Of a stretch of 64,000 nt of DNA, positions 56,283 through 64,000 are shown in pieces; position 1 is the stretch's first letter; each line of letters opens with the position of its first letter. Under the pieces are notes generated by a model. It saw only the letters and a program-made list of their open reading frames with translations. It was not told the DNA's origin and ran no database searches. The stretch lies in contig JBBELK010000364.1 of the NCBI GenBank assembly GCA_037783545.1, positions 646,680 through 710,679 on the forward strand, read 5' to 3'. The DNA is from Henricia sp. BOLD:AAB3569 (taxonomy: Eukaryota; Echinodermata; Asteroidea; Spinulosida; Echinasteridae). The position numbers and the translations under genes were made by a program.

Positions 56283-56991
56283 TACTATACCTCATAAATA
56301 TTCATCAGGCAGCCGCGGTATTTCATTGGTCCATTCCAGCAACTCAGCCGTGTGTTAGTTTTTACTAACACATGGGTACTATCACACGGCCTAGATTTGT
56401 CCCAGTACACTGTGATCTTTTTACCAACAACGCATTCACTTTTCGTTTGTGCAGTGGAGATTAGTGCAAGAGCTCCTTGTACCAGTCTATTACAGGTATA
56501 AATCAAAATGGCGTTTATGTGCTCGCTTTGCGATCGTACAGAGGAAGAACTTGATGAAATTTTAGACAAAAAAGACGCCAATTAAGAATCAAATTGAGCT
56601 TTAGAAAATGCAGTTTGCATACTTGCAACAAACACTGAATGCAGGGGAATGACCATAAATAAAGTAGAACAGTTGGAAGAAAGGTAATTAAATGACTTTC
56701 TACGCCGAAGTTGAAAGTTCGCACCAAGTTTGACAATGACAGAATTGACGGTGTTCCATTTAAAACCCTTAAAGTTGTTGCAAAACTTTAATTTTTTAAA
56801 CATAATTCTAGTGTTTGTCTGAATTTCAAAAATATTAAATGACTAGACATGAACTTTCTGCTCTGTGTCTTCTTAAATTGAAAAGAATGTTTTAGTTTAA
56901 CCAACTACTAGCACGATAAAATTAAAACACATGGTGGAATGGACCAGTGAAATACCGTGGCTACCTAATGAATATTTTATGAGGTATAGTA
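56283..56991. mobile_element. Inverted-repeat element, ~57-bp termini
   Basis: TACTATACCTCATAAATATT...GGTCCATTCCA at the left pairs with its near-complement at 56,935-56,991. The interior has a short frame at 56,508 (MAFMCSLCDRTEEELDEIL) that ends after 25 codons and loosely recalls N termini of Crypton/KIAA1958-like proteins. That resemblance is weak. Confidence 0.72.
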
Positions 56992-57172
56992 AAACAAATA
57001 CAACATGGTTTTCTTGGGAGATAGTGAAAACTAACAACCCCTCGGTGTTGGATGATTGGCACTATCTCCCTCGGCTTACGCCTCGGGAGATAGTGCCAAT
57101 CATCCAACACCTCGGGGTTGTTAGTTTTCACTATCTCCCATCAAACCATGTTGTATTTGTATACTATGGGGT
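56986..57172. mobile_element. Near-perfect hairpin, 187 bp
   Basis: AACAAATACAACATGGTTTT...GGAGATAGTGAAAACTAACA pairs with its complement over ~85 bp around a short loop near 57,085. It abuts the previous element and shares its terminal TATAGTA-type word. Confidence 0.85.
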
Positions 57173-57369
57173 ATAAACTAGGCAGATGCCTTAACCCTCC
57201 GAGTCTCACGCCATTATAAATAACACGGAAGCACAAAGTGGCTCATCCGAGAGACAGTTTCTATTATTCTTATTTAGCGACCCAGCCAACCCCCTGGGGC
57301 TAATCACGTGCAAGGTTATTGTAAACATCTCTTCTTTACATTCTGTCACTGGGGAGCGGTAACATGGGA
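57173..57369. other. Unassigned sequence
   Basis: No feature recognised. Confidence 0.5.
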
Positions 57370-57377
57370 GTATTTAC

Positions 57378-58007
57378 CATCCTCTTGCAACAGTGCCCCT
57401 CTAACGCACTCCCTAACTCCTGCGTACAGCATCCTCTTGCAACAGTGCCCCTTTACCGAGATCTCAGGATGGCGTACAGTGGCCCTGTTGAAAAAGGCCC
57501 CATTTGGCGGTGGGACTAGCGACAGAAATCTTGTCGCCTCTGCTGGACCAATCAGGACGCTTACAGTGCATTGCAGCATTCAAATGTAACGCGCGCAGAT
57601 TGTAAACACCGTGCATGCATGTCATACATGTACTCGGTAATGCTGGCCGTTGTCCGCGTCGGCGATTGGCTGCTATTTAAAGCATACTGGGAAATCCGTT
57701 CCATTACATTCGTCAGCATGGATCCCTGTTAATTAATTTGAAAAACTGCGGAGTAAATAAAGTTCGTCGTTTGAAAGTTTGGTAGGAATGGGACAGTCAT
57801 AAGGAACGGAACCCAATACAATTTCTGGAAAGTATATACATTTTTTTTTTCGGCTAAACATGACCGAATTGATTAAATTACATCAAAATGACTCGGGCGT
57901 GAGTTGGCTCAAGACAACAGCCGGCTCGCTCCAAAGATTTGCGTGTATTTCCTCAGGGTATTGTCACGTCGCTTTGCAGAGTAGAAATTCCCTGAGATCT
58001 CAGGATG
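57378..58007 (-). mobile_element. hAT-like MITE, copy with an internal duplication
   Basis: Inverted copy of 48,589-49,177 flanked by GTATTTAC on both sides (57,370-57,377; 58,008-58,015). Its CATCCTCTTGCAACAGTG end is present twice (57,378 and 57,430), with a fragment of the other terminus between them (near 57,458), as expected after a deletion and repair inside a second copy. Confidence 0.9.
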
Positions 58008-58036
58008 GTATTTACACGCAGAGTATTGCATTACTC

Positions 58037-58816
58037 AAGGCCTTTTCCCACTACCCACCTCCGACCCGGGTAGCTTTTCTACCCGGGTAGCAGTAAATAA
58101 CCCGGGTTACATTTAACCCGGAGTTTCTTTTCACACGACAAGCGTTAACCCGGAGAAGCACTTACCCGGGTCGTCTCTTACACGGGTACAACATCGACCC
58201 TTTTCCCACGGCATTTCTGCATGCGCACATACCCGGGTACACCAATCAGCACAAATACCCAGAAACCATTGCGTGTGGAAAATCGATCGATCGATCAGGC
58301 TGCGCACGCACACACAAACATGGCGGACGACACAGAAACATCGCTGGCAATTTTGCTGTTAATATTTCGCATGTTTAATAATATTTATCGATGTGTGCTT
58401 TGTCATTGGCCCCACGCGTATTTTGTTGTACACTGCCTTTAGAAGAGTACCAGTTTGACCAGTGCCATTCAAGCGCGGGCGCACTTGCAACCTTTGACCA
58501 AATCATTATTGCGGCAAGAATTTAACTCGCTAAATAGCCTACCCGGGTAAGCTATTGTCGTCGTTTCCCACGACAAACGTTAACCCGGAGAATCGTCTCA
58601 AGGTCGCCGTTAACCCCGAGATTGGTGGGTTAACCCACCTCCCGAGCAGGGCTAGAAATTACCCGGGTTAAGTGGCATGTTTGGCCAGATAACCCGGGTA
58701 ATTCGTAACCCCGAGATTTGCCTTGGGAAACGAACCCTTAACCCGGGTAATCTCGGGGTTAAATTTTTCTGTTACCCGGGTTATCTTGGGGTTAAAGTGC
58801 CGTGGGAAAAGGCCTT
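58037..58816. mobile_element. Inverted-repeat element rich in ACCCGGGTTA words
   Basis: Ends AAGGCCTTTTCCCAC and GTGGGAAAAGGCCTT. Both arms carry ten or so copies of CCCGGGT and GTTAACCC words. The middle has a short frame MADDTETSLAILLLIFRMFN at 58,319 that recalls Harbinger-type N termini, only weakly. The target duplication was not resolved. Confidence 0.78.
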
Positions 58817-59081
58817 ATGTGGCTAACATCAAAGGACATAGACGTTTGCCTCAGGGTCGGCCAGACTCGGTGGTGAAGTCATCATTAAAGGCGACTGCAG
58901 AATCTGAAACTAGGATTTTAGACTGTGGATTACATGTAGTTTCAGCAACAGAGTTTGAAATTACATCTTTACAACGTTTTTGTATAATTTTTCCAAATTA
59001 AACTGACACCCACACTTTCAACAACTAGGATCGTTGGAGAGCGAAGAAAGCCACCACAACGGTATGATTATTAGACTATCT

Positions 59082-59229
59082 GGGGTCGATTTCACAAAGA
59101 TTTACGACGCGTCGCAAACACCAAATCCATCGCAACTCGCCAAACCCATGGCAAAATTACAAAGGGTTCGGTGAGTTGCGATGGGTATGGTACTTGCGAC
59201 GCGTCGCAAGTCTTTGTGAAATCGACCCC
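59082..59229. mobile_element. Hairpin MITE with GGGGTCGATTTCACAAAG ends
   Basis: 148 bp; the left half GGGGTCGATTTCACAAAGAT pairs with the right half (CTTTGTGAAATCGACCCC). The ends recall those of the MITE at 40,559 (GGGGCCAATTTCATAAAG), so the two may be related. Confidence 0.88.
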
Positions 59230-59340
59230 TGGAATGATTTTACTTTAATACCTGCATTATTTGTTCTCTTGTTCCAGCTATTTAGCCACCAACCGACATG
59301 TGAAAATGACGAGAAAAAATTATTTTAGAGCCACAAAAAA

Positions 59341-60218
59341 AACTGATTTTAGAACAGGTCCATAGGGTTTGTACACATGGTTAAGGTGCGGGTATTAAAG
59401 TATTTTTTTCCACCGTAATTTTTCCAAAAGTCTTATGTTTTGTACACAAGGTGTGAAGCCAAGTCAACGACTCTATACTTTGAGTTTAGAAATTACCTCG
59501 TTATAACGGGAACCTTTATAGATGGAAATAATTGAGAAATTGACAATGGCTTCAAACCTTGTGTACAAAACATATGAGACAGGTTTAAGTGTGTAGTGTA
59601 TGCAGACTGTAGTAATCTATTTATAGCGCAACCAGTGTATGACGTCATCTTTGTCATGGATGTACACTCTAGTACGTGTGTACTCTATTGTGTTATGGCT
59701 AGTCATGGAATGAGAATACAATACGAAGCAACCAGAAAAGTATCCCTAATCTCTGTCTCTCCTTAATCGGGTATTATTGACGTACGAACACAACAAAGTG
59801 TTTCCTTACAAAAAAGTTGGGTTTTCCATCAAATCTTCACACACCGATGCTAGATTAGTCATTTTAAAATTAGAAAAACCTTTCTGATCAACTTCTCATC
59901 TCGTACCTTACAAACCTTCATGGACGTTTTGGAAAGATTGTACTTTCAAACCTGCACATTTAACCCTATTATGCACATAAGCCCTATGGACCTGGTATTG
60001 TTTTTTCACTTTCAAATTAGACGTTCTTATCTGATCTGCACGTTTGGTGGTTATAATTAAGCTGTATTAAGCAAAATGTGATGCAGGTATTAAAGTAACC
60101 TCTTACCAAGCTTTTTATTTATAGGTAACAAGGTTTGACTACATTTCGGAAGATTTTACTTTAATATCTTCACTTTTCACTCTGTGCACAAACCCTATGA
60201 AACTGGTTTTAAAAAGGT
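59341..60218. mobile_element. Possible decayed inverted-repeat element
   Basis: GAACAGGTCCATAGGGTTTG near 59,350 and TTCATAGGGTTTGTGCACAG (minus strand, near 60,195) form imperfect ~50-bp terminal repeats. Inside, TTTTGTACACAAGGT at 59,439 pairs with its complement at 59,560. Confidence 0.5.
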
Positions 60219-60424
60219 ATATTTGCGTTGGACGTTTTGTATGCGTTAAGTATATGTAATGTCCGTGAATTCACTTAAAATTGCTATTTCTGGGTGTTTA
60301 AAGTATGTAAATTATTATGTAGTTAATCATGTAAATGTCTTGATACACGCACTAGCTTTGGGAAAAACTCGAATGTATGTTAAAATTCAATCAACTCCAC
60401 CTTTGTATATTCACGGTGTGTTTT

Positions 60425-60549
60425 ACCATTCTATCGCTCCATTACGTGTAATTTAGTGCATGAATGGAACTCTGGAACAATGCCCTTTCATCTCAGGGCG
60501 CATTGTCTTCATCGCTCCATTCGTGCAAAATAATAGAGCGATAGTACCA
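60425..60549. mobile_element. Hairpin repeat with CTATCGCTCCATT arms
   Basis: TACCATTCTATCGCTCCATT and GAGCGATAGTACCA at the ends, with a second inner pair (AATGCCCT/AGGGCGCATT). Confidence 0.6.
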
Positions 60550-60550
60550 T

Positions 60551-60942
60551 AGGCCGACGTCACTGTTGGAGGTTAATTATAAGTCAACTCAGTGAGCCTC
60601 CATATATAAACGAATGGGATGGCACTCACAGAGCGCCGTATGTAGGCACACTGGGCGATAATCGGGCAGTGTAAAAATCTCAAAATCGGCAAACAAAATC
60701 GGTCGACCAAATAGGAACGGCCGACTTACAAAAATCGGGTTGTGTAACCACGGCTTAATACCGCGGCTTAAATGCTATATGAAAGGTCAACTGTTAACAA
60801 TTTGTTGCTGGAAATTCCAAGGACAGTTCCACCCGAATCCACCCATCCAGTTTGAACAATTTTTGTTTGTCCGCAACAAAATCAGTGATATAAAAGGGAC
60901 ATTTCTGCCTAAAACTGGGCGATTAATGATAAAATTTATATA
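60551..60942. other. Unassigned sequence
   Basis: No feature recognised; words AATCGGGC/AATCGGTC recur near 60,660-60,740. Confidence 0.45.
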
Positions 60943-60944
60943 TA

Positions 60945-61129
60945 CAGTCTTGGAAAAAATTAATGGACCACCTACGCCTTGAACTATTCATATTATTCAT
61001 GTTTAGTCTTAAACATTGGTCATTAGCTCAGGAGGCTTACATGACATAAAATATTGCTGTATAAGACATTTATATATTTACTTTTATTGTCAGGTTGTAA
61101 GTGGTCCAATAATTATTTTTCCAAGGCTG
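60945..61129. mobile_element. Tc1/mariner-type MITE
   Basis: 185 bp, CAGTCTTGGAAAAAATTAAT at the left and ATTATTTTTCCAAGGCTG at the right, with GGACCAC/GTGGTCC next to them, flanked by TA. CAG(T/C)CTTGGAAAAA ends with TA fit Tc1/mariner. Confidence 0.82.
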
Positions 61130-61403
61130 TAGTTAAATTATACGGCACTGGTGCAGTACCAATTTATAACCGATTATACTCGGCACGATGTGACAAAATG
61201 GAGACACCATAGCGTATACCCTGATTACATCAACATATACCACTGACATACTTAAATGGAGTGATTGGACTCAACGTCCGCCATCTTACTACAGGTGAGA
61301 CAATATGCATTGCCGGAATATATACTAAATTCAATGGGTAACTTTCGCCGAATTTCTTTTGTATTCCTGTATTTTAATAAGTCACCGTATAAGCCTATAC
61401 ATC

Positions 61404-61452
61404 GTTGTTGTTGTTGTTAATTGACGGCATCTTTGGCAAGTAAGCCCTGGTT
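61404..61452 (-). mobile_element. 3' tail of the tRNA-Glu-like SINE family
   Basis: GTTGTTGTTGTTGTTAATTGACGGCATCTTTGGCAAGTAAG matches the tail region of the SINEs at 50,823 and 51,127; the rest is missing. Confidence 0.65.
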
Positions 61453-62050
61453 TGCAACCAGCCTTGGGTCTGGTTAGAAGAGAACTCGACTTGTAATCGG
61501 GTAATTCCCAAAATTAGGGGTCCAAAATTGTTGGTGTCTCAGTTACGTACGACACTCTCTGCTTCAAAAATCACCACTCATGATCACAAATTCTCAGTAA
61601 TGGACCGTGGCCTGTGATTATAGGGGGCAGCATCATTTTCTTGAATATTTTGTTCTCTAATTTTTGAAAATTATTAAAAACAAAAGACCACAAAGGCTTA
61701 TAATTTGTTCCATGGTATTGAATAGGAGTTTGGTGTCCCGGGTTACCTACGCCAATGAAAATTGGCTGTAGAATGAGTTTGCATTATCCTTGGTGCCATA
61801 TCTACACACAAGCATTACATTTAAATGGCATTTGTTAAAATAAAAGTAATTATTTTCTACTGGGAAACCACACTGTCAATCACTAAAAACACTTGGAAAT
61901 CTTAAAAAGCATGTCACACTTTTGGACCCCTAATTTTGGGAATTACCAAATCATAAGGTCCCTGGTTCGAATCTCAGTCATGTTTGGGATTTTCCGAAAT
62001 TTCTCGGTTTCTTCTTTTTCTCTAATAATTGTGAGAGTAAGAGTTGTGAC
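61453..62050 (+). mobile_element. tRNA-like SINE head split by a MITE
   Basis: GGTCTGGTTAGAAGAGAACT and GACTTGTAATC before the MITE, then AAGGTCCCTGGTTCGAATCTC after it (61,955-61,975), rebuild box A, a Thr-type TGT anticodon arm and box B. The 3' limit is not certain. Confidence 0.68.
61499..61948. mobile_element. 450-bp inverted-repeat element, uninterrupted copy
   Basis: GGGTAATTCCCAAAATTAGG at the left, its complement at the right, flanked by AATC (61,495-61,498; 61,949-61,952). Sister of the interrupted element 29,622-32,289. Confidence 0.92.
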
Positions 62051-62799
62051 TATTTCCAATCATTGTCACTTGAGAAGTGTCAGTCTTTGGAAACTTAGAC
62101 TCTATTCGGGTTGAAAAATTGGGGTGTACCCCTCGCTGCGGTGTAAAAAAAAAACACTACAACGACGGGCGTGGTCAGTCCACACGGGTTATGAGATTAT
62201 ATATATATTTTGGTCCTTGGGGTGCACGGGTTGTGCACAAGTCTATGAAGAAGTTAGAGGATTTGGTCCTTGTGGGGTTTGGTCCTTGGGTGGTTCGGGT
62301 CCTTGGGGGGTTCTCGACAGTCCTTAGTTTTCGCACCAAAAACACTAAATTATTTAAGGAAAATTCAAGATTTTCTGTTCACAAATCAAAATTGGGGTCT
62401 CTAGTAACCGCTAAACGTGAGGGTTTAAACAAAATAGGTAAATAAAGTCGAAAAACCATCGTTTTTAGTGTCCAAAGGTGGTCAATTCCAAAACCCCACA
62501 AGGACCAGGAATATGTAGAAGGACAACGACGGGAGTGGTCAATCCACATAGGACGCGACAACACGGTCGATCCACGCAGGACACGACTACACAGTCGATC
62601 CACACAGGACGACAATCAACCCACACAGGACGTGTGACACGAAGTCACCATTCCCACCAGGGGAAAAAAGGCAGTTGTCGAGAACTGGCTTTTTAAATGT
62701 GAAATCGCCCAAGCACGGTAAAACTGCCACTCTAGGTAAAGAGCTAAAGAGAAAATAAAAAACTAGTAAACAAACAGTCAAACAAACAAAAGTACTCAG
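62051..62799. other. Low-complexity and short tandem repeats
   Basis: GGTCCTTGGGG-type repeats at 62,210-62,310 and ACACAGGAC/CGATCCAC repeats at 62,520-62,635. No gene. Confidence 0.55.
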
Positions 62800-63990
62800 G
62801 AAAGTAGAAAATAGGAATTGATGTTCCTCTTAAAGCCACCAGGCAAGGAGTTCCAAAGAGATGCAGAACGTGGGAAACAACTATTAGCATAGCTCTTTGC
62901 TACATTTCGGCACAACTATAGTGTATGGGTGAGAGGACGCATGTAGTCTAGTTGCACGCTCAAACACCCTGACAGGAGGAACCAAGTTGGACAAGCTGTG
63001 GCACAATTTCCATGGAAGTATCTTTAGAACAGACTGAATGTGGCAACTAACCTATAGTGGTGGGAAAGGGGTTGTACTTCGAACCCAACTCTTCACCCAC
63101 CAAATTGATGATTCGCTTCTGCACTCGATCTAACAGCGATAAATGGCAGACGAGAGCTCCAGCCCAGATGTGGGAACCAGTATACTCATCAGGGGACGTA
63201 TAGTTGCCTTATACAAGTACCGACTGGCCTCAGGATGTAAAAACCTCTGAGCTCGATAGAGACAACCAACTGGCATAGAGGCACTCTTGGCGGTACCTGA
63301 GATGTACTTCTCCCAGCTGGCATTAGTGGAGATGTCAAGCCCAAGAAGGGCGTAAGTTTGATACCTAAGGCAAGGTCGATGGACCATATCAATGGGAGGG
63401 ACTGAATCGTCTCTAGAGCGAGTGAGAGAAAGAAGCTTGGTTTTTTTATTGAAGGTTATCAGCCAGTCAATTCTCCATCTCAAAACCTTCTCTAAATCGC
63501 TGTCAAGTAAGTCGGCTACCTCACTGCGAGAGATATTGGAGGAGGTCAGGATAAACACAGTAGAGAGCTGATTCATCGGCGTACATAGCCAGCTGAGACA
63601 AAACGGTGTCGGGCAAATCGTCGATGTATACAAGAAAAGAGAAGGGCCAAGGACCAATCCCTGATTGAGCGGATGGAAGAGGATTGACCTTCAATGACAA
63701 CCTTCAACTTACGGTTGAAAAAAAAAAAAGCCCATTATGCCAAACCTTCAGTTGTCGAAGGCCTTCGAGATGTCAATGCCACAACACGTGCCTCACTCCT
63801 AACGACCAGAGCCCTATTAAAATGGTTGGTGATTAGAGACAGCAGATCACCAGTCGAGCGGGAATGGCAAAAACCAAACTGGCAGTCAATGAGAAAGTTG
63901 TTCTTCTCCAAGTATCCAAGAAGCTGCTGGTTATGGGAAAGCAAACTAATTATGGAAAGCAAACTAATTATGAAAAGCAAACTAATAGGA
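62800..63990 (-). mobile_element. LINE fragment, C-terminal part of a reverse transcriptase, decayed
   Basis: Minus strand pieces in different frames: LLGYLEKNNFLIDCQFGFCH (about 63,920), a region at 63,130-63,657 with KVLRWRIDWLITFNKKKTK-type and LLGLDISTNASWEKYIS strings, then ATIRPLMSI and a tail of the LVPPVRVF type near 62,990. The order matches the RT and C-terminal region of a non-LTR element, a different family from the one at 24.7 kb. Frameshifts and a missing YADD region show it is dead. The 5' part may continue past the window edge. Confidence 0.8.
63938..63990. repeat. 17-bp triplicate
   Basis: GAAAGCAAACTAATTAT is repeated about three times in the LINE fragment. Confidence 0.75.
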
Positions 63991-64000
63991 CGATAACAGG

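Noticed and set aside
63130-63657. A host gene on the minus strand
   Set aside because: The 175-codon frame is the C-terminal part of a decayed LINE reverse transcriptase, with further pieces in other frames on both sides.

Overview
This is eukaryotic genomic DNA: no bacterial gene structure, spliced phase-1 exons, LINEs, tRNA-derived SINEs and many short inverted-repeat transposons. The one recognisable host gene encodes a secreted protein built from HYR (hyalin repeat) domains, read on the minus strand. HYR expansion, the repeat types and overused words such as TACATGTA suggest a marine invertebrate deuterostome, most likely an echinoderm. That is inference; no sequence here names the species.

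Gene model (minus strand, right to left): a signal-peptide exon at 47,276-47,354, then HYR exons at 34,533-34,823, 32,308-32,577, 23,850-24,080 and 23,206-23,460. These are followed by nine almost identical 270-bp HYR exons inside two blocks of a 2,331-bp tandem repeat (about 14,040-23,252 and 1-10,870). Every junction I can read is phase 1, so each exon can be added or lost without shifting frame. The gene runs off the left edge of the window. The right edge of the repeat lies inside the exon 23,206-23,460. Every other unit carries only the last 47 bp of that exon, so the original duplication junction can be located to the base. Between the blocks lies an older, diverged remnant of the same unit (10,873-11,235 and 12,889-14,030) and about 1.65 kb of unrelated spacer.

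The rest is mostly transposons, many nested. They include a 5'-truncated Jockey/CR1-type LINE (24.7-26.9 kb) and a second LINE piece at the right end. A pogo-like DNA transposon with TA duplications lies inside a 450-bp element with 4-bp duplications. Two Mutator-like elements have ~105-bp terminal repeats and 9-bp target duplications, one of them 3 kb long and carrying four later insertions. A hAT-like MITE family has several different 8-bp duplications. A set of TTAA-targeting MITE families mostly begins AGG, as in the Kolobok/T2 group. tRNA-Glu-like SINEs and large hairpin elements are also present.

From 48 kb to 64 kb I see no host gene, only repeats and unassigned sequence. No LTR retrovirus, Polinton, CRISPR array, rRNA or convincing functional tRNA was seen.
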